Source: Apostichopus japonicus
Taxonomy: Eukaryota > Echinodermata > Holothuroidea > Aspidochirotida > Stichopodidae
Assembly: GCF_037975245.1 (NCBI RefSeq)
Contig: NC_092567.1
Location: 14,524,876-14,588,875, forward strand
DNA length: 64,000 nucleotides
Direction of reading: 5' to 3'
Within the stretch, counting starts at the first letter, position 1; each line of letters starts with the position of its first letter. Below the pieces are notes generated by a model. It ran no database searches. It was given only the letters and a program-made list of their open reading frames with translations, and was not told the origin of the DNA. Position numbers and translations under genes: made by a program. Shown here one piece after another: positions 35,125 to 47,232 of the stretch.

Positions 35125-36685
35125 CCCTCCATAAATTGTTGGTGCCCCTCCAACTCGGAGTACCTGCTTCCCAGAGGCCCAAACATTTCTGTAAAGCTAT
35201 CTCCCCTACATTTCGGACTAATCAAGATTGTCATGGTGAACGATATAGAAGGCTGAGCTTTGTGCCCTATGTATCGAGTTAAGGGTCTGACGTCACATTG
35301 TAAAACATTTGGGAACATGCTAGATTTATAAAGGGTTTAAAGGATAATATCTCAAAAATTCAGTTTTATAGACATATAACTGGACTTATAGCAGCAATTA
35401 TTAACGTTCTCCTGTAACTTAATTATAAAGGTATTCTTCAAAAGGGTAAATATTAGCCAAATTTCTTCTATGGAACGCGAAGAAATAACCTACATAAAAC
35501 CATTGTTACTGTTCATCGCAGTAGGTACTTGAATCCATAGTGAGAAGTGGATCATACATGATTATATAACCTACATAAATAGGATGTTACCAGCTGAGCT
35601 GACCTTTGACCTATCGCTACATCGTAGTTTATTTGAAAGATTCCTATAAAGAGCTAATTACTCATGTTGCAGTTGAAGTTCTCGTACAGAGTGTAACAGA
35701 ATTCCCAGCACATGTCATAGTCAATTTGAATAATTTAACTAATGATGAAAGCGACTCATGAATCAATTCAGTATATTCTTGTCTAGACGAGATGGTCAGG
35801 AGGTTACATGTTAGATCCAGCAGTGTTCCTAGGAAATACAACTTTGCTGATTACGTTTTCATCATTGCCGATATCTGCTATATCAAAGTGTTGTAAAGGC
35901 CTGTAAGTTAGTGATTAAAATTCGACAGCAATTAAAACAAAATTAAGCCTGGGATTTCCACCACGGGAGCCTAGACATAGTTTGCCTGCAGGTAGTAGTG
36001 TTCACACGGGAATTAACAGTATCCATACAAGCAACAATTTGTTGATATCAGGCAAATTAATACATTTCAAATATCAAGCTACCCCAGTCTTTACTTAAAA
36101 TTCGCCGTGAGAATTATAAATATATTATATGGTTTAAAGTTTTTTTCTTAAATACTATTATTATTATAATTATTATTATTATTTTTATTATTTATCACAA
36201 TCTTACCATGGCATATATAATGTAACTAATAGATAATACGTTGCTTAAGTCCACCACGAACCATGAAAATCACAAATCAGGCTTTAAGGGTTTGCACATT
36301 ATGCAACAGTTCATTAACTTATTATAAACTTGTGGAGGACAACATATTGGTACCTTGCTAATTAGAAGCAGCCAAGAGATTGCAATCATCTACTTATAGG
36401 AATATAGTTTTATACCCCCTCCAGTTATGTCTGAAGCTTCTTCTTTTTTTTTTGTACTTTTCCTTTCTGGTCTACAGTTAGCTCTATAGTTTCTTTCTTG
36501 TTTTCTTTCAATCATTGATATGTTGTATATTATTTATATTATTATATATTATTTATATTTATATAGGTGTGATAAATCTAACTACGTAAATAACATGGCA
36601 CGAGTAAAAGTTTGTGCATGGGACGCCAACTTTTGCTTTGCATTAGACTTGAACAGTTTAATAACCCTCTCGAAGTAAAGAACAT
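35125..36685. other. Intergenic DNA
   Basis: No gene seen. Contains a perfect inverted-orientation DR1 at 35600 and ATT/TTA-rich low-complexity stretches near 36150-36190 and 36525-36560. Confidence 0.5.
35600..35612 (-). promoter_or_regulatory. Perfect DR1 (minus strand)
   Basis: TGACCT-T-TGACCT on the + strand, that is AGGTCA-A-AGGTCA on the minus strand. The motif is exact; use as a nuclear receptor site is not shown. Confidence 0.35.
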
Positions 36686-37190
36686 CCAAACGGCTGTAAC
36701 CACATTGATCTCCAGATATATGTGCGCAGGATCTGTAACCACATTGATCTCCAGTTATATGTGCGCAGGATCTGTAACCACATTGATCTCCAGTTATATG
36801 TGCGCATGATCTGTAACCACATTGATCTCCAGTTATATGTGCGCAGGATCTGTAACCACATTGATCTCCAGTTATATGTGCGCAGGATCTGTAACCACAT
36901 TGATCTCCAGTTATATGTGCGCAGGATCTGTAACCACATTGATCTCCAGTTATATGTGCGCAGGATCTGTAACCACATTGATCTCCAGTTATATGTGCGC
37001 ATGATCTGTAACCACATTGATCTCCAGTTATATGTGCGCAGGATCTGTAACCACATTGATCTCCAGTTATATGTGCGCAGGATCTGTAACCACATTGATC
37101 TCCAGTTATATGTGCGCAGGATCTGTAACCACATTGATCTCCAGTTATATGTGCGCATTATCTGTAACCACATTGATCTCCAGTTATATC
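36686..37190. repeat. 39-bp minisatellite, 13 copies, very homogeneous
   Basis: Units of exactly 39 bp with GATCTGTAACCACATTGATC, TCCAGTTATATGTGCGCA; variants are almost all single changes (GCATGATCT, GCATTATCT). Because 39 is divisible by 3, open frames run through it on both strands (up to 204 codons, minus strand). These are not genes: periodicity is in the DNA and all frames stay open together. The low divergence points to recent expansion. Confidence 0.95.
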
Positions 37191-38640
37191 GAAGGATGTG
37201 GGAACTACGTTCATCTCTGGTAGATAGCAGACTTCCGGCAAGTATTGAACTAGTGTGACAAAGTGTGGTCACAATGCTGTAAAGTTAAACGGGCGTTGTA
37301 AACTTCCGCTTTCAGCTTTATTTTTTTTTTGCCAAGTGCGGGGAGTATACAAATTCATAAACCATAGATTAATATATACCATACCTTCTGATTTGCATAT
37401 CGCGGATATCCCTGCGCATGCGCAAACACACGCTGATCGTCTCGTCAACTTTACCGTACATTATTTGTATGTTACAGTCTGGCTGACATCTTTTCCTAAT
37501 TATCTTCGACTGTTCGGAATTCCTTTTCTTTTTTAAGATTTTAAAAACATCAAGATGACTATTAAAATAAAACAAAACTGCTAGCAAACTGCTTATCAAC
37601 TAAAGCGCCCGTGTCAGAGAATTTATAAAAGTAAGACGGCTTGACGTGTCAAGATGAATTTTAGTCCCATGATGAATTTTAGTGATGACTTTTAGTTATG
37701 AAGTCTTTGACTTTTAGTGATGAAGAATTTGACTAAATGTATGGATAGTTATCTGTTTACCCATAAGGTCACTATACTGATAACGATTGACGGGGAATTA
37801 GCTTCAGATACTTCTCACACAGTAACAAAAATTTACTATAAAAACCTTGCAACACGTGATATCGAGTTCTTTAACCCTATACCTGATACCGTACATTACG
37901 TCATACCCTGCTATGTTTAGCCTCCTGCTGTTATTGCGCAATCAGCATTTCAAGTCCGTAGATTTTAATCTGGCGAGCGGTATCGTTCACTCAACAAAAG
38001 ACAACAGACGACACGGCACGCTTCCTGAAGTTGAATGTACGCCGCGGATTTGTACCTCAATCTTCGCGCCGTTTGGAGTTCAATGACACCATGTACACGC
38101 GCTGACTGGCTGACGCAGACAGTCGTCGCTGGAGGGGTCACTCGGCTTTTATTTTATTCCTACCCTTTTATCTATGTTCTTCGAATCAGGAAACTCACAG
38201 CGCCCGTTGAGACAAAATTGTCTTCGCACAAAAACATCAATTATAGCGGAACGGAAGATAATCATATTCCTGGCGCAATGGAGGATGAAAAATACTTGTA
38301 GATGTCTGAGGCACAGTTATAAACATTTTTTTCTTCTTCAAAATGCAAAGTCTGCTGGCTTGGAATGTTGGATTGTGGGAGGAGGGGTTGCTCGAGAATT
38401 TCTTTAATAAGGCAATTCTTTTTTTTTCAGAAGGGGATCAATCAATGGTATACGGTTTAAGGACAAAGCTTTTAAGGAGACAAGTTATGCAGATATGAAT
38501 CAAAGTATGATTTTGGCCAAGGGCAAGACAGTTATGAAAGTTGGGGGAAATTATGCCTATCAAGTTCGTCTGACTGCGAATGACCATCAAATTACCTTTA
38601 CGGATCGTCTGGTAACCTTGGCCTTAATTTAGAGCCTGCT
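37191..38640. other. Intergenic DNA with a CpG-enriched patch
   Basis: About 37400-38290 has clearly more CpG than its surroundings (CGCGGATATC, GCGCATGCGC, CGCCGCGG, TCTTCGCGCCG, ACACGCGCTG). Open frames of 77-88 codons lie here without recognisable domains. It could be a small promoter or first exon of an unrecognised transcript. I cannot assign a gene. Confidence 0.35.
37413..37424. promoter_or_regulatory. NRF1-type palindrome
   Basis: TGCGCATGCGCA is the palindromic consensus bound by NRF1-family factors, usually at CpG-type promoters. An octamer-like ATTTGCAT lies 15 bases upstream (37391-37398). The motif lies within the only CpG-enriched patch of the middle region. Function is inferred. 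Confidence 0.35.
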
Positions 38641-41600
38641 CTGTTATCTGCTGTATATGGACCACTTCACAGTTGCATCTTGTGTTCAAGTTTGCAGGGA
38701 AGTCTTTGGGGTATCAGAGAGGAAAGATAAGGTCTAGTCAACCAAGATCAAGTCAGGACTGATGGAATTTATACGAAGTTACTTCAAAGGGTTGAAAAAG
38801 AAAGAAAGAAAAAACATAACATTAAATTCGTGGGACAGATTTTCTTTAATTCTTCTTTAGTAGACAATACTGTATATTACTCGTTGGGTAAGAGCAGCCA
38901 TGTGTGTTAAATACAACCATAAAACTTTTGTTCAAATTAAAGTTATGAAAACCTAGTTGTGAACTTATCATTTTGGTGATGCAAGGTTACAATTGACTTC
39001 AGTTTACAGTTTGATAAGGCTACGCAAGTAGTAACATGGCAATACTGACATACATTCAAGGCGCAGATCCAGGGCGGTGGAGGGGGGGGGGTCGGCGTAC
39101 ACCCCCACCTCACTTTTCAACCTCATGAAAGCTTTTAGAGGAGGTTATTATCACAACCTTGCATTTAGACATAGGGTGGATACTTGCAGAATCCCCCCTT
39201 CTACATTGGAAGTTGGCTTGAAAGCCCCCCCCCCCGGGCACCACCCTCTCGTGCATGGTAAGCCATAAAAAACTGAAATCGATTCATATTTAACGAAATA
39301 TCCCAATAATTTCATATGTCAATCATTGCCCCTCCCCCTTACAAGATTATACATTTTTCATATCACGCTTATTAACTTAATACTATGATGAGGCCCAAAA
39401 TTGAGGTTCATAACGCCATAACATCATTCTTTCGCAAATTCCAGTAGGAACACTTTTCAGACTGCCAGCATTTTTAGATTTTGGTATTTTCAGTCCACGT
39501 AAGTTACTTCAAATTCGTAAATCTTAAAAACACGTTACATCTATCTAGCCGTCGAATATGCTAGACAGCCGAGGAATGGTCACTTATTATCATAAGTTCA
39601 ATAAAGTACGGTAGCCTATATTTGACATGTATTATCAAAAACAGTTTTGTCTCTCTAAGATATCTTTGTCTTTAATGTATGAGAATAATAGCTGACACCT
39701 TCCTTTCAAATGTGCAAGTTTGGCTAACAGGTTGTTAATGGGATTAATCGATTACAAAATTGCATGATGTTTGCTGCTTCACTCCGCGATCCTAGAACAG
39801 TGCACACGCAATTTGCGTAAATCAATCCCCTCCCTCCCCCCCCCCAACCTTTCCCTCCCCGTCTTCACCTGCGGTTCACTAAACACTTTTACAAATATGC
39901 AAGTACTCATAAAGGACAGTGGAACTCATTTCTAATATAACTTCATACTGATGTTAGAGTTGAGAAAAATGTTGATGAAAAATGGCTCGAAGAATCCAAC
40001 GTCACTCAGCGGTTGCTTCATGTTCTCTCTACGCGCATGATCAGTTTCACCTCTGTTACGGTCTTGTAAATTTTCACGTAACTTCTACATCTCTATGAGT
40101 CAATGTTTTATTCGTACAAGTAGTCACTCCATCAATATAATATGCGATAAAAATGTATAAAAAGTTTTATTTTGTGCTACCCGACTATTTACTTTGTTAA
40201 ATAAGGATTCTGGCATCTGATTACATTTTTATCTACATAAGTATCATCTTTTCTGCCACCGGAATGTCCCTACAAATCAAATGCACAATTCATATTAACA
40301 CTGATTCAATATAAGATAGAGTGTCATTCTTCGAAATGAAGTTAGTGGACTTATCTTATATCTTATATTATTCCTTGTCCCTTCGAGGCTCTTAGTGGAC
40401 ACTTGTAACAAAACGCAATGAGGTAATCACTGTACAAAAACTAACCACGTGGGCCTTAACCATTAACCAAAAATCACCAGTTCAACAGCTCTCGCTATCC
40501 ATGGCAACCATATATGAATGTGACAGAATAATTAGATAAAGCTTGGAGTGTATAATCCGGTTTGGTTGACATAATCTCATATGATGTGTTGCTGCCGCAT
40601 AACCTGAGTCGATATGACCCCAAATTGGGAAATCCAATCAAAAGATTTGAAGTATTTAGAAAGATGAGAAAATAATACTCACCATTAATAATCAATTCAA
40701 ATATATCCCCCCCCCCCCCAAAAAAAAAAAATACAAATTCGTTGATATCTTGTTGGGTTTTTAATTATCGGTTGATCGAAAAGCTATTAATGTGTGTATT
40801 GGTCTCAGTTTCCTTAGAAACAATGATTTGATACAGTATAGAGATCGGACGTGTTGATACAAAATTACTGCAAATTATCGGCAAAATCAAACTTGTTTGT
40901 TTCTTTGAAGTATCATTAACAGCGGCTACGAGTTAGATTTATAATCAACGACTCTCCAAAAATATATTCTTTTCCAGTATTTTGGAGCTTTAATATATTT
41001 GATGAACTAACGCCGAAGACTTGAGCAAGTTTAAATTCACGATCAGAGCCACTATCCATTACTGTTTGTTTATCTTTTCTAGGCGAGTTACTTTACTCAA
41101 GTACTTGTACTGTTGCTAAATGGTCCCGATATTTTTCTTATACCGGTAACTCTGTCGCAAAAATATACCAAAAAAACTTTATAAAAACTGACATGACTTT
41201 TAAGCTATGAGTTCTCATATAAGGCTGCACCAACGTGTTCTGAAGGTTTTCAATACTAGTATTTCTATCACATACATGGTGACCGTGTTTTCTTCCTCTG
41301 AATTTTGAAAAGTATTTTGAATATATTTTAATCTTCACGGTTTCTCATTGTCAATATTTAAGTGTTTCTTTAGCCTTCTTTAACAACAACAGAGATGCCC
41401 CGAGATACTCCCCGGAGGCACCGTGTATAGTTGAGGGGTAATCGCTCATTTACATCACCCCGGTTTATATTCTAATTGATGGGTAACATGATCCATTTAC
41501 TTGAGTTTTGCATGGCTCCGTGTTTGTACTCTGTAGTCTGTGCAGCAGGGTATTGATTCCTTCTTTTCCCGCCAATTTGCGTAACTTTGCCCCGAACGGC

Positions 41601-43880
41601 CTTTGAGGTAATGCACACAACCAATCTGTTCCACGTATTACACTATAGACCGAGAAAGAAAAAAAACTATTTCAGTTTTCTGTTTTAGTTTCCGGTAGAT
41701 GAACTTGAATGAGTTATATCTCGAGGTCGCAATAAAAGTGCATATTTTGTTATGAACAAAATTCACATCTATATATATACACGGCTGAACTTACATTAAG
41801 TGATGGCGCCATATAGTTATTTCCAGACTCACTATATGATACCCTTTAGCTTGTAGTAGTGTAGTTTTTAGACTAGATACGAAAATCTATTTTGCCAGAG
41901 AGTAGCGTAAATAGGGCATGGGAGAGATTTGCAGACTTACTGGATAAAATAGACAATTTTAGATAAATGAAGGGCTCTACAAAGGTAAACAGGGAGTTAA
42001 TTGCTTTTTTTTTTGTCACGTGGTAAGAACAAGACTGCGGTAGCTACACGCGACTTTTTATGAATATTCATCACTCCTGAATGTATTCCTCACGTGTTGC
42101 TCACGTGTTGCTCCCTCTCCCTCCCTAGATGAAGATTGGATAACAGTTCATCTCAGACAATTGCGATAAAATAACTCCTGCAAATAATATGTATGGCGGT
42201 AGCAATACTACTTGAATATGAAATTGAAAGTTGTACGAAAAATCATTTCATGAATTTCATAAAAAGGATCAGTATCACTTACGTATATCCGAGCAATTCG
42301 CCAGATATGATTTTCTGAGAAGGGTACTTGATGTATCCAGGGAATGTAACAACGTAAATAATACGCTACTTAATAATTAAAATTTGATCTTCATTTGGAA
42401 ACAGGTTTTGTTTTGTTTACGTCTAACGAATATTAATTAAGGCGCAACAAACTCGGAGCGGACGCGTTTGCGCGTGAGCATGTTATATTGTACCGTATGT
42501 AAATATTATTTCAATACTCTATCTTTACTGTTTAATGTATTTGATACCATCTATATTCATCATAAATTGTTCAAAATGTAAATGTAAAATAATGGAATGT
42601 AGAAAATAAATTCAATTCAATTATGTCGCTTTTGTACAGATCAGGCCTTTGCCCTGTGTAAACAAAACCGATGTAGCTTAATTAGAGGCTATTCTGCTTA
42701 TTTCAAATGTTCATGAGGAAAGTGAATGCATGGTTTTGCAATATATATGACTTTGCCAATTCAACTCAATGTATTGAGGATTTGGCATATAGGAGAAAAT
42801 ACCTTAACATCCGGTGACGGAGAGCCGGGGAGGGGGGAGGGGGAGTGTGGAGGAGCACTAGGAATCTACCTTTCTTTCAAGGACTTTATATTTCTCTTCT
42901 CCTTCTTTTTTCGTAACCTAATTTAATTATAAATTATATTTATTTCCTTTCTAAATGTCTTTAATGTCGACAAATGTAATGAAAGTTTGGTAAACTTGTA
43001 AGGTAGCAATATCCATATGCTCTACTCAAATTTTGATTAAACTTAAAAACTGTAGACACCACATCCAATCATAGACCTAAAATAGAGGGAGCTAGAGAGA
43101 GGTACAAGACCAGAGTGGTCAGGATCAAACACATGAAAGCAAATGAATAAGTAATTGATGTGAACACGGTCACTTATAGCCAAAACACTATTACATGATT
43201 TGGAATTTTTAATAGCTAAAAGTAACAGAAGAATTCTTCTAGCAACTGCTGCCTGTAAGAGCCGACCCATTGATGATTGAATAAGCACTTACTTAAAGTG
43301 TAGTACAACGGAAACCACGGTAACATTGCATGGAGTCAAAGCATGACTATTAAAAGGTGAAATTCATATCAAGCCGGAGAGAAGCTGTCCGCTACAGTCT
43401 ACCCTCATAACGATTAATTTATATGCAGTACTTGTAAACGTTGTATTCATGTTAGTTTCTTTGGCAGTGAGTCTTCTAGCCCTAAAAATATTAGGTCGTG
43501 TGAAAATTGACTTGTTACCATTTTCTCACTTCAGATCAAGACTATATTCAGGGAGACAACATTCCTAGTTCTGATACAAGTATTATAATATAACATTGAT
43601 CATCAGAAATTCATGCTAACTCTCGAAGTTTGAGCAAAGCATTGATGCCCTTAAAGACTATCCTTTATTTAAATACTGACTTCTCTGTAAATTGGTTTCA
43701 GTGAAATTTGGTTTAGGTGAGTTTCTCCATTGATCCTAATAGATGGGTATATAAATTAATTGAAAACCACAGGTCTAATAGAAAAGGTGCGTGTGTTTTG
43801 GGGGTTGGAGGGGGGGTGGGCTGTTTGTATCAAGCAAGTTCAAATTTGTCAGACCGAATGATATTTCCATCTTCAACGAA
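38641..43880. other. Intergenic DNA
   Basis: No conserved coding exon found on either strand. Holds G/C tracts near 39087, 39226, 39838 and 40708, and a C/G-rich decayed repeat around 39050-39250. Confidence 0.5.
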
Positions 43881-43899
43881 GTAATCGAAAGTTTTTGCT

Positions 43900-45290
43900 G
43901 AAGTAACTGTGTTACTGATGTAAGTGTGTATCTCTAGTTGATAATATTATTACCAACGATGTTATAGTTGTGATTACACGTCATGAGTACTTGTTAGTGA
44001 CATCACTGGTCATTTTCAAATATTTCTGAAAATTAGTTATGAAAATATAGTCTAAAGCAGACAGGTTTCGACTCAAGGAGTTATTCGCAAAGAAAATGTA
44101 GATCGCTTTATTGATATTATAAGTAGCTATGAGTGGAGTAATATTATTAGTATTGATTATACAAGTGATCCTTTCAAATGTTTCTCTTCGATCTCCCAAA
44201 ATTAGTATAATAATTGCTCTCCAGTATCATACCGTACTTCTGCAGTTCAAATCATCGTAAGAAACGTAAACCCGCATGGATATGCAATGGCATTAGGGTT
44301 AGTAGTTAGTCAGTTCAGCGTAAAAATAAGATCTATGAGAAATATTTGGAAATAATCCCGACTAACGAAAATCTAAAAGTATGTCGTAAATATAAAAATT
44401 AATTAATTCAATCATTCGCATTGCAAAGAAGTATTATTTTTTGCCGATAAGTTTGAAAGCTGTAAAAATGATCTAAGGCGAATACAGGAATAGCAAGGAA
44501 TCCGATTACCACGATTGGCAATCGTCAAATAACAGACAATAACGTGATAGCGAATGCGTTCAATCATTTCTTGTTTTTAGTAAACGTGGGGGCTTTCACT
44601 TGCTGTTAGCATTCGTAGTAAATAATGGTCCGTGTACCTATTTAAATAATAACAACAACAAAAACAACAATAAACAAACAATTAATAAATTAAACCCAAT
44701 AAATAATAATTAACAATAAATAATAATAAATATAAATAATAACACAATAATAACAACACCGAATAAAAACAACAATAAACACAAATGACCACATGGTATG
44801 TGACATCTACCGTTTTACTAGATGCTTTTTCAAAATATTTGTAAGAGTTGTCTACAATCGTATTAACAATTTCATTTCTAAGCATTTATATCCATTACTA
44901 GGGCAATTTGGTTTTCGTCCAAATCATTCAACCAAACTAACATTTATCTATGCGGTCGATCAGTTATGTACCTTGGCACTGGATCATAACGAGACTGCTA
45001 TTGGTATTTTTTTTTAGACTTGTCTTCAGGCTTCGATACGATTGACGGTGGAATTTTATGAACAAACTGTCTCATTATGGTATGAGAGGTGATGTACTGG
45101 AGTGGATTAGAAGTTGTTTCCTTAACAGGATGCAGTTTGTTTCCTAAAAAGAGGTAAAATCAGACTCTTGTATATTAATTTAATGCGGGGTATCCCAGGG
45201 TTCAATCCAATGCGGGGTACACCAGGGTTCAATCTAATCAGGGGTATCCCAGGGTTCAATCAGGGGTCCTCTACGCTTTATACTCTACGT
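43900..45290 (+). pseudogene. Decayed non-LTR (LINE-type) retrotransposon
   Basis: Fragments of one ORF in order, with stops and frameshifts: a post-endonuclease linker (EWSNIISIDYTSDPFKCF near 44110-44190), a basic stretch (RKKRKPAW near 44255, then KNKIYEKYL...NENL), KYYFADKFESCKNDLR (44430), NVIANAFNHFF (44535), then the reverse-transcriptase start FKIFVRVVYNRINNFI...GQFGFRPNHST (44830-44940), IGIFF-DLS-type motif, and a GVPQGS-like motif near 45185. An A/C-rich (AAT/AAC)n stretch interrupts it at 44645-44780. The YxDD active site was not found before the sequence changes character at 45290. The family is jockey/CR1-like by motif style, not resolved further. Confidence 0.8.
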
Positions 45291-45291
45291 C

Positions 45292-45690
45292 AGGGGTTCC
45301 CTAACTGGGGTGCATGAACCTTCAGGGGGTGCGTGAGTCCATCCCAGGGGGTTCGTGAGACGCTTCTGAAAGTCAAAACTAGAGTAATTTTTGTTGAACT
45401 AAAATCTGACATATCATATAATTTAGTAATGTACAAAAGTCGTACCTATCGATAAACTCTTTCGCGTTCCATACGCATTTGTTGCCATAATAGTACCGTA
45501 CCGTGCATGTGGTGAAGTTGGTGTACGCATGACAGCACACTTTTTTACACTATTAACTTGTCTTTTACGAAGCACTGTTATGCGTAGTATAGTATAATAA
45601 TGACTCAGATCGTGTCTCGAAAAGTTGGGGGTTCGTGGACAACTCTGATATCCACAAAGGGTTCGTGGGGGAATAAAGTTACTAGGGAAA
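45292..45690. mobile_element. Possible hAT-like fragment (CAGGGGTTCCC end)
   Basis: CAGGGGTTCCCTAACTGGGG abruptly replaces the LINE reading and resembles the left end of Charlie-type hAT elements. GGGGGTTCGTGG motifs recur within. No matching right end or target duplication was found, so the assignment is weak. Confidence 0.3.
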
Positions 45691-45697
45691 ACATGGT

Positions 45698-46930
45698 ATA
45701 TAGCCTAACAAAATGATCAAATTTGGACGAAAAATCGAGGTTTTTAATGTTCAGCATTAATATCTACGACGGATTCATGTGGATCAGAAGCATGTTCTCG
45801 TCCGATTAGAAGTGAAATTCTGCAAGTTTTCGCCTAAAAATTCAATATATGAAATGATAACGATTTGAATATTCAAATTAGGCTGTCCTTCTAAATAGTA
45901 TGGACCTATTTTCAACGCTAATAATGTCTGATACATGATAAAGAGGTCGACAAAAGTTCGCCGCATCATTTTGAGAAATTTTTTAAAATGGCGATTTTGG
46001 GCCAACATTTGAAAAAAACCTTAAGGGTATAGCCTTACAAAATGATCAAATTTGGACGAAAAATCGAGGTTCTTAAATTTCAGCATTAATGTCTACGATG
46101 GATTCATGTGGATCAGGAGCATGTTCTCGTCCGGTTAGAATTGAAATTCTAGCAAGTTTTCGCCTAAAAATTCAATATATGAAATGATAACGATTTGAAT
46201 ATTCAAATTAGGCTGTCCTTCTGAATAGTATGGACCTATTTTCAACGTTAATAATGTCTGATACATGATAAAGAGGTCGACAACCGTTCGCCGCATCATT
46301 TTGAGAAGATTTTAAAAATGGCGATTTTGGGCCAAAATTTGAAAAAAAAACCATATAGGTATATATAGCCTTACAAAATGATCAAATTTGGACGAAAAAT
46401 CGAGGTTTTTAAATTTCAGCATTAATGTCTACGATGGATTCATGTGGATCAGAAGCATGTTCTCGTCCGATTAGAAGTGAAATTCTAGCAAATTTTCGCC
46501 TGAAAATTCAATATATGAAATGATAAAGATTTGAATATTCAAATTAGGCTCTCCTTCCTAATAGTATGGACCTATTTTCAACGCTAATAAATGTCTGATA
46601 CATGATAAAGAGGTCGACAAAAGTTCGCCGCATCATTTTGAGAAGATTTTAAAAATGGCGATTTTGGGCCAAAATTTGAAAAAAACCTTAAGGGTATAGC
46701 CTTACAAAATGATCAAATTTGGACGAAAAATCGAGGTTCTTAAATTTCAGCATTAATGTCTACGATGGATTCATGTGGATCAGGAGCATGTTCTTGTCCG
46801 GTTAGAATTGAAATTCTAGCAAGTTTTCGCCTAAAAATTCAATATATGAAATGATAACGATTTGAATATTCAAATTAGGCTGTCCTTCTGAATAGTATGG
46901 ACCTATTTTCAACGCTAATAACGTCTGATA
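45698..46930. repeat. ~333-bp satellite, four copies (last one truncated)
   Basis: TAGCCTTACAAAATGATCAA starts units at about 45701, 46029, 46366 and 46697, with GACGAAAAATCGAGG, GATTCATGTGGATCAG and GAGGTCGACAA in fixed order. Copies are over 90% alike by eye. The last breaks off near 46930 at GTCTGATACAT. Minus-strand frames through it repeat the same peptide and look like by-products. Confidence 0.92.
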
Positions 46931-47078
46931 CATATTTATAGGATCATTCCTGAATATCATGTTTGGATCATTCCTGTGGTATAACAATACAAGCCTGGAC
47001 TGATAGCAGCTCTTTAATCATCGACAGCATATCAAAATTAAGTCAGCCTTTCATGAAACGCCTAAAATGACCTCTAGA

Positions 47079-47091
47079 TGACCTTTGACCT
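47079..47091 (-). promoter_or_regulatory. Perfect DR1 (minus strand), first of a pair
   Basis: TGACCT-T-TGACCT on the + strand, followed by CTAATTTCTG. The same motif and tail recur at 47220, so both belong to one duplicated repeat. Confidence 0.35.
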
Positions 47092-47219
47092 CTAATTTCT
47101 GCACACCCCACGTTGGCTCACTACACCATTGCAAAGTACAGTTCATGCTCACTATATAAACGACACATTTCTGTAGACGAAGTATTTTAGTCAACTTACT
47201 TACCCGAACAGCTCACAGA

Positions 47220-47232
47220 TGACCTTTGACCT
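47220..47232 (-). promoter_or_regulatory. Perfect DR1 (minus strand), second of a pair
   Basis: Exact TGACCT-T-TGACCT 141 bases after the previous one, with the same AGA before it and AATTTCTG behind it. Confidence 0.35.

Noticed and set aside
36658-37272. 204-codon minus and 178-codon + open frames
   Set aside because: Created by the 39-bp minisatellite, whose unit is a multiple of three; no domain, no splice context.
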